Assembly (NCBI GenBank): GCA_040506895.1
Contig: JBEVVY010000001.1
Span: forward strand, 2,527,116-2,591,115
Direction of reading: 5' to 3'
DNA: 64,000 nt
Origin: Sedimenticola_A sp040506895
GTDB lineage: Bacteria; Pseudomonadota; Gammaproteobacteria; Chromatiales; Chromatiaceae
The notes below the pieces were generated by a model, which saw nothing but the letters and a program-made list of their open reading frames with translations, was not told where the DNA came from and did not search any database. Shown here piece by piece: positions 8,751 through 21,096 of this stretch; within the stretch, counting starts at the first letter, position 1; each line of letters starts with the position of its first letter. A program made the position numbers and the translations under genes.

Positions 8751-11030
8751 ATGAACCTGGTCATCGTAGAATCGCCAGCAAAGGCCAAAACCATCAAGAA
8801 ATACCTGGGCAAGGACTTCGAGGTCCTCGCCTCGTACGGCCATGTGCGCGACCTGGTACCCAAAGAGGGGGCCGTGGATCCCGGCGATGATTTCAAGATG
8901 AAGTACCAGGTCATCGAGAAGAACGACCGCCACGTCCAGGCGATCACCAAGGCGCTGAAGAAATCAGACGCCCTCTACCTCGCCACTGACCCGGATCGCG
9001 AGGGTGAGGCGATCTCCTGGCATCTCTACGAGCTGCTGAAGGGCCGCAAACAGCTCAAGGATAAGGATGTATACCGGGTGGTCTTCAACGAGATCACCAA
9101 AAAGGCGGTCCAGGACGCGGTAGCCCATCCCCGCGATCTCTCAATGGACCTGGTCAATGCCCAGCAGGCGCGCCGCGCCCTGGACTACCTGGTGGGCTTC
9201 AACCTCTCCCCCCTGCTCTGGAAGAAGGTACGCCGCGGACTCTCCGCCGGCCGCGTGCAGAGCCCCGCCCTGCGCATGATCGTGGAGCGCGAAGAGGAGA
9301 TCGAGGCGTTCAAGGCCCGCGAATACTGGACCGTCGAGGCGGACCTGGCCAAAGAGGGCCAGAAGTTCAGCGCCAAGCTGACCCACTTCAACGGCGAGAA
9401 GCTGGAGCAGTTCAGCATCACCGACGGCGAGCGTGCCGCCGAGGTGGAGAGCACCCTGCTGGCGGCAGCCGAGGGCAAACTGCTGGTCGAGAAGGTCCAA
9501 AAGAAGCAGCGCAAGCGCAACCCCGCGGCGCCCTTCACCACCTCGACCCTGCAGCAAGAGGCGGCGCGCAAACTCGGCTTCACCACCCAGCGCACCATGC
9601 GCACCGCCCAGCAGCTCTATGAAGGTATCGACACCGGCGGCGGCGCGGTGGGTCTCATCACCTACATGCGTACCGACTCCGTCCACCTGGCGGACGAGGC
9701 CCTGGAAGAGCTGCGTGGCTACATCACCGAACGTTTCGGCGGCGAACAGCTGCCGGCAAAGCCACGCACCTTCAAGACCAAGTCGAAGAACGCCCAGGAG
9801 GCCCACGAGGCGGTACGTCCCACCTCGGTGCTGCGCACCCCGGACGAGCTGAAGAGCCACCTGACCAAGGACCAGCACCGTCTCTACGAACTGATCTGGA
9901 AGCGCACCGTCGCCTGCCAGATGATCCACGCCACCATCAACACCGTGGCGGCGGATCTCGCCTGCGGCGAGGGCAACACCTTCCGCGCCAACGGCTCCAC
10001 CATCGCCAACCCCGGCTTCATGGCGGTCTACATGGAGGGCGTCGACGACGCCAAGAAGGGTGACGACGACGAGAAGATGCTGCCCCCCCTGGGTGAGGGC
10101 GACAAGATCGATCTCGGCGCCATCCGTCCCGAGCAGCACTTCACCGAGCCACCACCCCGCTACAGCGAGGCAAGCCTGGTGAAGGCCCTGGAGGAGCACG
10201 GCATCGGCCGTCCCTCCACCTACGCCTCCATCATCTCCACCCTGCAGGACCGCGATTACGTGGAGCTGGAGAAGAAGCGTTTCCACCCCACCGACGTGGG
10301 CCGGGTGGTCAACAAGTTCCTCACCAACTACTTCACCAAGTATGTCGACTACGACTTCACCGCCAACCTGGAGGATGAGCTCGACGCCGTCTCCCGTGGC
10401 GAGGAGGAGTGGATACCCCTGCTGAAGCAGTTCTGGAGCCCCTTCAAGGAGCGCATCGACCACACCCAGGAGAACGTCAAGCGCAGCGACGTCACCCACG
10501 AAGCGCTGGACGAGAAGTGCCCCGAGTGCGGCAGCCAGCTCTCCATCCGCCTGGGTCGCCACGGCCGCTTCGTCGGCTGCACCAACTACCCCACCTGCAA
10601 CTACACCCGCGACCTGGGTGGCGACAACAAGGAGCAGGAAGAGCCGGAGGTGGTGGAAGGGCGCAAGTGTCCCGAGTGCCAGTCCGACCTGGTGATCAAG
10701 AAGGGCCGCTACGGCAAGTTCATCGGCTGTTCGGGCTACCCCGACTGCCGCTATATCGAGCCCCTGGAGAAACCGGTGGACACCGGCGTCAGCTGTCCCA
10801 AGTGCGGCAAGGGCACCATGATGAAGCGCAAATCCCGCCGCGGTAAGATCTTCTACTCCTGCTCGACCTACCCGGAGTGCGACTACGCCACCTGGAACGA
10901 GCCGGTCTCGGAGCCCTGCCCCAGTTGCGGCTGGCCGATCCTCACCATCAAGACCACCAAGCGCAAGGGCACCGAAAAGGTCTGCCCCCAGCAGGAGTGC
11001 TCCTTCTCCGAGCCTGTGGAAGAGGCTTGA
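8751..11030 (+). CDS. topA: DNA topoisomerase I
   Basis: Type IA topoisomerase that relaxes negative supercoils by cutting one strand. The TOPRIM domain starts at residue 1 (VIVESPAKAKTIKKYLG) and includes DPDREGEAISWHL. The catalytic tyrosine is in GLITYMRTDSV at about residue 305. Four C-terminal Cys-rich zinc-ribbon units follow from about residue 585 (CPECGSQ, CPECQSD, CPKCGKG and CPSCGWP). The last ribbon is modified in its second Cys pair. At 759 residues it is somewhat shorter than E. coli TopA. It stands alone after smg with a hairpin in between. Confidence 0.97.
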   Translation: MNLVIVESPAKAKTIKKYLGKDFEVLASYGHVRDLVPKEGAVDPGDDFKMKYQVIEKNDRHVQAITKALKKSDALYLATDPDREGEAISWHLYELLKGRKQLKDKDVYRVVFNEITKKAVQDAVAHPRDLSMDLVNAQQARRALDYLVGFNLSPLLWKKVRRGLSAGRVQSPALRMIVEREEEIEAFKAREYWTVEADLAKEGQKFSAKLTHFNGEKLEQFSITDGERAAEVESTLLAAAEGKLLVEKVQKKQRKRNPAAPFTTSTLQQEAARKLGFTTQRTMRTAQQLYEGIDTGGGAVGLITYMRTDSVHLADEALEELRGYITERFGGEQLPAKPRTFKTKSKNAQEAHEAVRPTSVLRTPDELKSHLTKDQHRLYELIWKRTVACQMIHATINTVAADLACGEGNTFRANGSTIANPGFMAVYMEGVDDAKKGDDDEKMLPPLGEGDKIDLGAIRPEQHFTEPPPRYSEASLVKALEEHGIGRPSTYASIISTLQDRDYVELEKKRFHPTDVGRVVNKFLTNYFTKYVDYDFTANLEDELDAVSRGEEEWIPLLKQFWSPFKERIDHTQENVKRSDVTHEALDEKCPECGSQLSIRLGRHGRFVGCTNYPTCNYTRDLGGDNKEQEEPEVVEGRKCPECQSDLVIKKGRYGKFIGCSGYPDCRYIEPLEKPVDTGVSCPKCGKGTMMKRKSRRGKIFYSCSTYPECDYATWNEPVSEPCPSCGWPILTIKTTKRKGTEKVCPQQECSFSEPVEEA

Positions 11031-11272
11031 GCTTTCCCGGCTATGCATAGCCGTCTGATGGTCTAAATGCCCACTCACTCCGGCGCAGGCCTCGACACCT
11101 TGCGCCCTGAGTCACGATCCCAACGATCCAATAAGATCCCTCCAGCCTGATCCCTGGCGACAGGTCACTCCTCACCTATCACATTAAAATAATCGTTTAG
11201 ATCCTTTACATCCCTGGAATTAGGAGTATAGTTCCTACTACTTAAACGACTATCACATTGTGGGAACAAAAA

Positions 11273-11848
11273 ATGGGACGCAGTCTGCAAATACTCCAAC
11301 GGGTGTTTTTAGTGGCCTCGACAATGACCCTCTCCGCCTGCGCCCTCAACTCCCAGCTCGATACTCGACCAGACAAAGCAGCCACCCAACCCCGGAACCC
11401 TGCACCCCCAACGGCCAACTGGCGATCTGCCAGCGAACTGACAGCAGCGAAAGGATCAGCAAGCTGCATCCCCCGGAGCCGACAGATCTCCGAATTCCTG
11501 GGTGCCAGCGGGCGGGATGCCATCAACCTGCTCTATTTCGACAAGAACAGCCCACGTGAAGAGCTGATCTCCTCGGTGATCGGCTCTAACCGGCCCAACG
11601 GTTTCCAGCTCGGCGTGATGGATATAGCCCAGGGTGAAAAATGCGTGGCCACCTACGAAATCATCCGCGCCTGGGCCAACAACTGCAGCAGCGTCCTCTA
11701 CGACCAATACCCCGGTTACACCCTCGCCTCCGCCATCAACCCCACAACGCGGATCTATGGCGCAGGAGAGAACCTGCATCTCTTCACCTGGGAACTGCCG
11801 GCCGGCGGCTGCCTGACACTGCAAAAAGAGCTGCTCCACAACAAGTGA
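11273..11848 (+). CDS. Putative lipoprotein encoded before a YadA-like adhesin
   Basis: A 191-residue protein of unknown family. Its N-terminus is a lipoprotein signal: a hydrophobic run followed by the lipobox LSAC at about residues 20-23, so it is probably lipidated at the Cys and held in the outer membrane. Five further Cys residues could form disulfides. It ends 48 bp before the trimeric adhesin gene on the same strand, which suggests a shared transcript and a possible assembly or accessory role; that is inference. The ATG at 11273 is used; a TTG at 11258 is less likely. Confidence 0.7.
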   Translation: MGRSLQILQRVFLVASTMTLSACALNSQLDTRPDKAATQPRNPAPPTANWRSASELTAAKGSASCIPRSRQISEFLGASGRDAINLLYFDKNSPREELISSVIGSNRPNGFQLGVMDIAQGEKCVATYEIIRAWANNCSSVLYDQYPGYTLASAINPTTRIYGAGENLHLFTWELPAGGCLTLQKELLHNK

Positions 11849-11896
11849 CCTCCACAACCCCTTATCACCTATGAAAAGCACATAGAGGAGACCATT

Positions 11897-13915
11897 GTGA
11901 ATAGAGAACCGAATAACCTGCCGATAAAAACAGGCCTGTTCCGACCAACGCCCATTGCCATCGCAATGATGCTGATACTGGGCGGACAGGCCCAGGCGGC
12001 CAGTGTCATCATCACCGGAAGCACCTCCAACGACACCACCGGCGTCACCACCCAACCCCAGGACCCAAACGGCAACAGCGTCTTCATCGGCGACGGTGCG
12101 GGAGACGGCCTGACCACCACCGCACCGGGTCAAAACACGATGGTCGGCAGTGGTGCCGGAGGTAACACTTCCGGGCTCTATAACAGCACCCTGGGTACCC
12201 AGGCCAGCATCGATTCACAGGGCGATGGAAACACCGCCGTGGGTGCGTTTGCAGGACAGCAGACCCTAGGGGATCATAACTTTTCAGCAGGATATGGCAC
12301 TGGAAACCGTGTCAACGGTGACAACAACACGGCCATTGGTGAATACGCAGGCAGCTACATTCAAGGCAGCCACAATATCGCCATCGGCACCAGCGCCAAT
12401 GATTATTCCGCCAATCCAACAAATGCACAAATAATATCCAACGCCACCAGCATTGGCGCCAACAGCCGGGCAACCACTTCAGCAGTCGCCATTGGCCAGG
12501 ACAGCCAGGCACAGGGCACTGATGACGTCGCCCTGGGCAGGGGGAGTCGTGCCGCAGGAGGTTCAACCGGAAAGGCTGTTGCCATCGGCGCTGATTCCTA
12601 TGCAAGAAATACTGCCGTCGCCATTGGTCGAGCAGCAGAGGCCAATGGCACTTTTAGCACCTCGATTGGCCCTGACTCCGGCCTCAACACATCGGGCAGT
12701 TACAACACTTCGGTCGGCATGAGCAGCGGGAAAGAGTCAAATGGGAGTAATAACACCTCATTTGGCTTTGGCACTGGATCTTATGTAGACGGCGGTCTCA
12801 ACGCCGCTTTAGGAGATTGGGCAGGCAGCGAAGTGGAAGGCTATGGCAATGCCGCCTTGGGCTATCGGGCCGGCATGTATCTTCAAGGAGATGGCAATGT
12901 CTCCCTCGGTCTTGCGACAAATACGGTAGGGACTACGCCCAGGCCAATCGCCTATTCCGTTGCCATTGGCACAGAGGCCACATCGCTTACAGACAAAGCT
13001 GTCGCCATTGGCCACAACACCTCTGCCAGCGGAGTCGGCAGTACAGCGACAGGCGCCAGCAGCCAGGTCGACGGCGATTACGGTACGGCCTACGGCGCCA
13101 ACGCATTGGCCAAAACCAATGACACCACCATCGGCTACAACGCCCGGGCCAACGCCGATGGAGCCGTGGTTATCGGTGCCAACAGCAGCACGAGCTCTCT
13201 CAACAGCGTGGCGGTGGGCGCAGACGCCACCATCGCCACCGGTGCCGTTGCCTTGGGCCAGAACTCGCTCGCCACGGAAGCCAACACGGTCTCCGTCGGC
13301 AGCACCTCATTGCAAAGACGCATCACCAATGTGGCCGATGCCGTGAACGACTCCGATGCCGTCACTCTTCGCCAACTCAACGCACTGGATACCAATGATC
13401 CGAACCTGGTGACCAACGCGAGCAACAGTATAGGCGTGGGACAGACCAGTAGTGTGGGCACCACCAACAACAGCGTCGCCCTGGGCGAGGGATCCGTGGC
13501 CAGCGAAGACAACACCGTCTCCGTCGGCAGCTCCACACAGCAGCGGCGCATCACCAACCTGGCGGATGGCGTGGCAGACTCCGACGCGGCCACGGTGGGC
13601 CAACTCAACGCCCTCGTACTCTCGGATTCCAACCTGGCCGGCCAGGTGACCAACCTCTCCAACCGGGTCGATCAACTTGATGTGCGCATGAACAGCGTTG
13701 GCGCCATGGCAGCAGCCATGTCTTCCGCCCACGCCGCACCACAGGCCATGGGAGACACTCAATTGGCTATTGGCGTAGGTAACTACAATGGCAGCAATGC
13801 CGTTGCAGCCAGCCTGTTCCACTACATGAACAACCGCACCCTGCTAAGCGCCGGCGCATCGAAGGCACCCAACTCCAATGCCGCCGTGAGCGTCGGCGCC
13901 ACCTTCGCCTGGTAA
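11897..13915 (+). CDS. YadA-like trimeric autotransporter adhesin
   Basis: A 672-residue secreted trimeric surface adhesin (type Vc). The GTG start has GAGGAG six bases upstream. A signal peptide ends at about AQA (residue 34). Residues 40-455 are a long head of left-handed beta-roll repeats with recurring AIG, SVG and ALG steps. Two YadA neck/stalk units follow at about 463-500 and 540-575 (RRITNVADAVNDSDAVTLRQL and its near copy). The C-terminal 80 residues are the beta-barrel anchor, with a coiled-coil LSNRVDQLDVRMN and a final aromatic (FAW). It could bind host or surface ligands. Confidence 0.93.
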   Translation: MNREPNNLPIKTGLFRPTPIAIAMMLILGGQAQAASVIITGSTSNDTTGVTTQPQDPNGNSVFIGDGAGDGLTTTAPGQNTMVGSGAGGNTSGLYNSTLGTQASIDSQGDGNTAVGAFAGQQTLGDHNFSAGYGTGNRVNGDNNTAIGEYAGSYIQGSHNIAIGTSANDYSANPTNAQIISNATSIGANSRATTSAVAIGQDSQAQGTDDVALGRGSRAAGGSTGKAVAIGADSYARNTAVAIGRAAEANGTFSTSIGPDSGLNTSGSYNTSVGMSSGKESNGSNNTSFGFGTGSYVDGGLNAALGDWAGSEVEGYGNAALGYRAGMYLQGDGNVSLGLATNTVGTTPRPIAYSVAIGTEATSLTDKAVAIGHNTSASGVGSTATGASSQVDGDYGTAYGANALAKTNDTTIGYNARANADGAVVIGANSSTSSLNSVAVGADATIATGAVALGQNSLATEANTVSVGSTSLQRRITNVADAVNDSDAVTLRQLNALDTNDPNLVTNASNSIGVGQTSSVGTTNNSVALGEGSVASEDNTVSVGSSTQQRRITNLADGVADSDAATVGQLNALVLSDSNLAGQVTNLSNRVDQLDVRMNSVGAMAAAMSSAHAAPQAMGDTQLAIGVGNYNGSNAVAASLFHYMNNRTLLSAGASKAPNSNAAVSVGATFAW

Positions 13916-14113
13916 GGTACATCCCGGCACTCCCAATCCCCGAGTGTCACTACCCCTCTCCTGAACATTTCCGGACACGATGGATCGATCCGGCGCCACA
14001 GCAACACTTTGTAACAATTTCTTACTTCGACGAAATCACATCCCGCGAACCATGGGTTAAGATGCAGGTCAAACAGACCTGATCAGAACCAACAACAAAT
14101 CGTGGGGAACTCC

Positions 14114-15466
14114 ATGGCCGTCAAGACCAGACGCTGGGTGATCGTGATACCGATACTTGTCGGCGTCGCCGCCATCGCCTTCCTGAAGAAGAACAAGATG
14201 GAGCCGGTACAGGAGCCCCTGACCGAAAAGCCCCGGCTGGTGCGGGTCATCCCCGCCCCCAGCCTGACCATCTCGCCCAAGGCGACAGGACACGGCACGG
14301 TGCAACCGGGGCGCACCTGGGAGGCCGTGGCCCAGGTCAAAGGCAGAATCGTCGAGAAGCACCCCCAGCTGGAAAAGGGGGCCTTCATCGAGACCGACGC
14401 ATTGATCCTGCGTATCGACCCCACCGACTACGAACTGGCCATCGCCCAGGCCGAGGCGGACATCCAGGCCACCCAGGCCCAGCTCGACGAGCAGGATGCC
14501 AAGGCGGCCAACACCCGCGCCTCCCTGAAGATCGAAGAGGCGGCCCTGGCACTCAACGAGAAGGAGCTGCAGCGCAAGAGGAAGCTGGTCGGCAAGGGGG
14601 GTGTCAGCCGCTCCGACCTGGAGAGCCAGGAGCGCAGCGTACTGGCCCAGCAGCAGAGCGTGCAGTCCCAGAAGAACACCCTCAACCTGATCCCCACCCA
14701 GAAGGCGCTGCTCCAGGCCCAGTTGGCCCGCCACCAGGCGGCCCTGGCCACCGCCCGGCGCAACCTGGCCAACACCGAGATCCGCATGCCCTTTACCGGC
14801 CGTATCGCCTCGGTCAACGTGGAGCAGGAGAAGTACGTCCGCGAGGGCGAGGTGCTTGCCAGTGCCGACGGCATGGCGCGGGCCGAGATCGAGACCCAGA
14901 TCCCCATCGACCAGATGAGCAGCCTGTTTCGCGACCGAGGGGCAACCAACATCCTCAACCTGACGGAGGTTCAGGCCCACAACGGCATCGAGCTGAACGC
15001 CCACGTCGCCCTGCGTGAAGGGGCCCTCAACGCCAGCTGGAACGCCCGCTTCGCCCGCATCAGCGACACCCTGGACCCAAAGACCCGCACCGTTGGCGTA
15101 ATCGTCGAGGTGGACCAGCCCTACGCCAGGGTGGAACCGGGACGGCGGCCACCCCTCTTCAAGGGATTGTTCGTGGAGGTCACCCTCAGCGGCAAACCAC
15201 GCCCCGACAGCCTGGTGGTGCCCCGCTCGGCCCTGCATGATGGAAGGATCTTCGTTGCCAACAGGGAAAACCGCCTGGAGATACGGGAGGCCGATATCAC
15301 CCTGCTTCAGCCGGAGTTCGCGGTCATCGGAAGCGGGCTGGAAGCGGGCGAACACGTCGTGGTCACCGACCTCAACCCCGCCATCGACGGAATGCTGCTG
15401 GAGGTGCGGGAGGACAAGCGCAGTCTCGACCGGCTGAGCCGCCTGGCATCAGAGGATAACGACTGA
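14114..15466 (+). CDS. RND efflux membrane-fusion (periplasmic adaptor) protein
   Basis: Periplasmic adaptor of a resistance-nodulation-division pump. It has an N-terminal membrane anchor (WVIVIPILVGVAAIAFL), a lipoyl/barrel-sandwich half, a long coiled-coil hairpin at about residues 95-200 rich in Ala, Gln and Glu, the second lipoyl half (MPFTGRIASVNVEQEKYVREG), then beta-barrel and membrane-proximal domains. The ATG at 14114 is preceded by GGGGAA; a GTG at 14102 is the alternative. The stop overlaps the start of the RND permease (TGATG), so the two are translationally coupled. No TolC-type outer-membrane gene is adjacent. Confidence 0.93.
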   Translation: MAVKTRRWVIVIPILVGVAAIAFLKKNKMEPVQEPLTEKPRLVRVIPAPSLTISPKATGHGTVQPGRTWEAVAQVKGRIVEKHPQLEKGAFIETDALILRIDPTDYELAIAQAEADIQATQAQLDEQDAKAANTRASLKIEEAALALNEKELQRKRKLVGKGGVSRSDLESQERSVLAQQQSVQSQKNTLNLIPTQKALLQAQLARHQAALATARRNLANTEIRMPFTGRIASVNVEQEKYVREGEVLASADGMARAEIETQIPIDQMSSLFRDRGATNILNLTEVQAHNGIELNAHVALREGALNASWNARFARISDTLDPKTRTVGVIVEVDQPYARVEPGRRPPLFKGLFVEVTLSGKPRPDSLVVPRSALHDGRIFVANRENRLEIREADITLLQPEFAVIGSGLEAGEHVVVTDLNPAIDGMLLEVREDKRSLDRLSRLASEDND

Positions 15467-18400
15467 TGATCGCCTTCTTCGCCCGTCACCCCACCGCCGG
15501 CAACCTGCTGATGCTGTTCCTGGCGATACTGGGTCTCATCGCCCTGCCCGGTCTGCAGCGGGAGACCTTCCCCGACTTCGCGGCGGAGAAGATCCAGATC
15601 ACTGTCCCCTACCCCGGCGCCAGCGCCGAGGATGTGGAGGAGGCGATCTGCCAGCGCCTGGAGGAGGCCCTGGATACGGTCAACGATGTTGCCGAGATGA
15701 GTTGCGAGGCCCGTGAGAACCTGGCCATCGCCGTGGCCGAGATGGAAGAGGGTGGTGATATCGCCCAGTTCCTGGACGACATCAAGAGCGAAGTGGACGC
15801 CATCAACACCTTCCCCGACGAGGCGGAACTGCCGGTGATCAAGGAGCTTGGGCGCACCGACAAGGTGGCGGCCATCGCCATTACCGGCCCCATGGCGCCC
15901 AGCGACCTGAAGGCCTACGCTGAGGAGGTGAAGGAGCGGCTGCAGCGGCTGCCGGAGGTCTCCCAGGTGGATATCAACGGCTTCTCCGACCACCAGCTGC
16001 GCATCGAGGTGCCGGCCCGCACCCTGCGCCAGTACGGCCTGAGCATGTCCGACATCGCCAGCACGGTCGCCCGGCAGGGCATCGACTTGCCCTCCGGATC
16101 CCTCGAAACCAACGATCGGGATATGCTGATCCGCTTTACCGATCTGCGACGAACCACTGATGAACTAGCCGATTTAACAATAGTAAGCGCCAACTCAGGG
16201 GCCGAGATCAAGCTCGGCAGCATCGCCCGCATCAGCGACCGCTTCGAGCTGGACGAGGACAAGATCCTGTTCAACGGCCAGCGCGCCGCGGTACTGCAGG
16301 TGATCAAGACCAAGCAGCAGGACACCCTGGTGGTGAAGGACGCCGTGAGCCGGTTGCTGGAAGGTGAGATCCGACCCACCGCCCCCCAGGGCGTGGAGTT
16401 CTTCGTCACCCAGGACCGCTCCTCCATCGTACGCGACCGACTCAACATGCTGCTCAAGAACGGCGGCCAGGGACTGGTACTGGTATTCCTGGTGATGTGG
16501 CTCTTCTTCCAGGGGCGCTTCGCCTTCTGGGTCGCCATGGGACTGCCGATCTCGTTTCTCGGCGCCCTCTATTTCATGAGCATCCTGGGTCTCACCATCA
16601 ACATGATCACCATGGTGGCCCTGCTGATCGCCATCGGCCTGCTGATGGATGACGCCATCGTCATCTCGGAGAACATCGCCACCCACCTGCGGCGCGGCAA
16701 GAGCGCCATGCAGGCGGCGATCGACGGCACCAAGCAGGTTTCTCCCGGAGTGATCTCCTCCTTTCTCACCACCGTCTCCGTATTCGGCCCCCTCGCCTTT
16801 CTCTCGGGCCACATGGGCAAGGTGCTGCAGTTCATCCCCATGGTGCTGATCCTGGTGATCGCGGTGAGCCTGATCGAGGCGTTCTGTATCCTGCCCCACC
16901 ACCTGGCCCACTCCCTCAAGCACCACGAGAACGAGGTCTCCCGTTTCCGCCAGGCCTTCGACAACAGGCTGATGAGCTTCCGGGACAACACCCTGGGCCA
17001 CATCATCGACTGGGCGGTACACCAGCGCTACTGGTTCATCGGCATCATCGTCGCCCTGTTCCTGCTCAGCATCGGTATGTTGGTGGGGGGCAAACTGAAA
17101 TTCCAGTCCTTCCCCGACATCGAGGGCGACATCATCGAGGCGCGACTGCTGCTGCCCCAGGGCACCCCGCTTTGGCGCACCGAAGAGGTGGTGGAACGCA
17201 TCACCCGCGGCATTGCCGTGGTGGACGAGACCTTCACCCCCCTGCAGCCTGAGGGCCGGAAGCTTGTACGCAACGTGCAGGTGCACTTCAACAGCAACCA
17301 GGACGCCGGGGTGAGCGGCCCCCACGTGGCCACCGTCACCGTCGACCTGCTGACCGCTGAAAAACGCGCCGGCAGCCTCGACGACTACATCAACCGCTGG
17401 CGCGAAGAGGTGGGCGAGGTACCCGACCTGGTGGCTCTCAACTTCAAGGAACCCACCATGGGTCCGGGCGGCATCCCCCTGGAGATCCGCCTCACCGGCC
17501 CTGATCTCGACCAGCTGAAACAGGCCTCCCTGGCCCTCCAGGAGTGGCTCAGCCGCTACAAGGGGGCATTCGACCTCTCCGACGACCTGCGTCCCGGCAA
17601 GCCCGAGCTGCGCCTGCGGCTGCGCGACGGCGCCCTGGCCCTGGGGCTGGACGCCTCCACCATCGCCAGCCAGCTGCGTGCCGCCTTCTACGGCACCACC
17701 GCCACCGAGATCCAGGTGGGGCCGGAATCCTACGAGATAGACGTGCGGCTGGCGGCGGACGACCGCTCCACCCTCACCGATATCGAGACGTTCCGCATCA
17801 CCACCGCATCCGGTGACCAGGTTCCCCTCAATGCGGTGGCCCTGATCGAGCAGGCGCGGGGCTACTCCCGCATCCAGCGCATCGACGGGGTGCGCACCAT
17901 CACCGTCTCCGGCGACCTCGACACCCGCGTGGCCAACGCCCGCGAGGTGGTGGAGCACACCAAGCAGAACTTCCTGCCCGAACTGCTTCAAAAATATCCC
18001 GGTGTCAGCACCAGTATCGAGGGCCAGTCCAAGCAGACCGCCAAGACCGGTTCCTCCATGCTGCGCAGCTTCGCCATTGGCCTGATCGGCATCTTCATCC
18101 TGCTCAGCTTCCAGTTCCGCAGCTACTCCGAACCGCTGATCGTCATGATGGTCATCCCCATGGCCCTGATCGGCGTGGTCTGGGGCCACCTGCTGATGGG
18201 GCTCAACTTCACCATGCCGGGCATCATCGGCTTCGCCTCCCTGGCCGGCATCGTGGTCAACGACTCGATCCTGCTGGTGGAGTTCCTGAAATTGCGTATC
18301 CGTGAGGGGCACAGCATCGTGGAGGCGGCCAAGCTGGCCAGCCGGGAGCGTTTCCGCGCGGTGCTGCTCACCTCGGTCACCACCATCGCCGGCCTGACCC

Positions 18401-18582
18401 CGCTGCTGCTGGAGAAGAGCATGCAGGCCCAGGTGCTGGTACCCCTGGCCACCAGTATCGTCTTCGGCCTGCTCACCACCACCCTGCTGGTGCTGCTGGT
18501 GGTGCCGGCCATGTACAGCATCCTGGGTGACCTGGGCATCACCTCCACCGAAAAAGAGAAAGAACTGATGGAGACCGCCTGA
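15466..18582 (+). CDS. RND-family efflux permease (inner-membrane pump)
   Basis: A 1038-residue proton-driven exporter of the AcrB/HAE fold: twelve transmembrane segments in two sets (TM1 at residues 10-28, TM2-6 at 335-470, TM7-12 at 525 and 870-1025) and two large periplasmic loops. TM4 carries GLLMDDAIVISENI with the acidic pair of the proton relay. It has the internal duplication seen in the family. Together with the overlapping adaptor gene it forms a two-component cassette that must borrow an outer-membrane channel. Substrates cannot be deduced; no heavy-metal (CzcA) motif was recognised. Confidence 0.93.
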   Translation: MIAFFARHPTAGNLLMLFLAILGLIALPGLQRETFPDFAAEKIQITVPYPGASAEDVEEAICQRLEEALDTVNDVAEMSCEARENLAIAVAEMEEGGDIAQFLDDIKSEVDAINTFPDEAELPVIKELGRTDKVAAIAITGPMAPSDLKAYAEEVKERLQRLPEVSQVDINGFSDHQLRIEVPARTLRQYGLSMSDIASTVARQGIDLPSGSLETNDRDMLIRFTDLRRTTDELADLTIVSANSGAEIKLGSIARISDRFELDEDKILFNGQRAAVLQVIKTKQQDTLVVKDAVSRLLEGEIRPTAPQGVEFFVTQDRSSIVRDRLNMLLKNGGQGLVLVFLVMWLFFQGRFAFWVAMGLPISFLGALYFMSILGLTINMITMVALLIAIGLLMDDAIVISENIATHLRRGKSAMQAAIDGTKQVSPGVISSFLTTVSVFGPLAFLSGHMGKVLQFIPMVLILVIAVSLIEAFCILPHHLAHSLKHHENEVSRFRQAFDNRLMSFRDNTLGHIIDWAVHQRYWFIGIIVALFLLSIGMLVGGKLKFQSFPDIEGDIIEARLLLPQGTPLWRTEEVVERITRGIAVVDETFTPLQPEGRKLVRNVQVHFNSNQDAGVSGPHVATVTVDLLTAEKRAGSLDDYINRWREEVGEVPDLVALNFKEPTMGPGGIPLEIRLTGPDLDQLKQASLALQEWLSRYKGAFDLSDDLRPGKPELRLRLRDGALALGLDASTIASQLRAAFYGTTATEIQVGPESYEIDVRLAADDRSTLTDIETFRITTASGDQVPLNAVALIEQARGYSRIQRIDGVRTITVSGDLDTRVANAREVVEHTKQNFLPELLQKYPGVSTSIEGQSKQTAKTGSSMLRSFAIGLIGIFILLSFQFRSYSEPLIVMMVIPMALIGVVWGHLLMGLNFTMPGIIGFASLAGIVVNDSILLVEFLKLRIREGHSIVEAAKLASRERFRAVLLTSVTTIAGLTPLLLEKSMQAQVLVPLATSIVFGLLTTTLLVLLVVPAMYSILGDLGITSTEKEKELMETA

Positions 18583-18622
18583 TAGCGGTACAATTGCCGG
18601 CCAACAGACAACCAGCTTCACC

Positions 18623-20737
<2,115 letters not shown>

Positions 20738-20743
<6 letters not shown>

Positions 20744-20821
20744 CGCCGAGGTCATCAGTGCTGCACGACAGCGCAGCTTCCGGGCGAACGATAGTGAGCG
20801 GGGTTGACCACCTTGTTAGGC
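20738..20821 (+). other. attC-like site left of the AbrB/Doc cassette
   Basis: Begins with CTGTAAC (containing the recQ stop) and ends with GTTAGGC, with partly complementary inner arms (GAGGTCA opposite TTGACCACCTT). Its right half (GTGAGCG, GTTGAC, ACCTTGTTAGGC) closely matches the attC next to attI at 31037-31129, showing both belong to the same attC family. Confidence 0.72.
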
Positions 20822-20871
20822 ATGCCTACACTTGGTAATAACAGATGTTCTAACGTCCCGGAGATATACCG

Positions 20872-21096
20872 ATGCTCAAGGTAAAAGTGACCGCCATTGG
20901 AAATTCAATGGGAATAGTACTGCCAAAAGAGGCTCTTACGAAGCTTCATGCCGGAAAGGGTGACATGCTGTATTTGGTCGACGGACCAGAGGGATTGACC
21001 CTGACGCCCTACCAGCAAGACCTCGACGATCAGATGAAGGCGGCTGAAAAGGTTATGAAAAAGTACCGAAATGCCCTTCATGAGTTGGCTAAATGA
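20872..21096 (+). CDS. AbrB/MazE-type antitoxin
   Basis: A 74-residue protein with an N-terminal swapped-hairpin AbrB DNA-binding domain (VTAIGNSMGIVLPKEAL) and a charged C-terminal helix that should bind the toxin. The overlap of 4 bp with the doc-like gene downstream marks a type II toxin-antitoxin operon with the antitoxin first. The pair is AT-richer than recQ and lies between two attC-like sites, so it was probably acquired as an integron cassette. Confidence 0.88.
   Translation: MLKVKVTAIGNSMGIVLPKEALTKLHAGKGDMLYLVDGPEGLTLTPYQQDLDDQMKAAEKVMKKYRNALHELAK

Noticed and set aside
9141..11078. Long open frame on the minus strand across topA
   Set aside because: It is the antisense shadow of a GC-rich gene: low-complexity Gly/Ala/Val/Leu protein with no domains, and topA on the plus strand is unmistakable.
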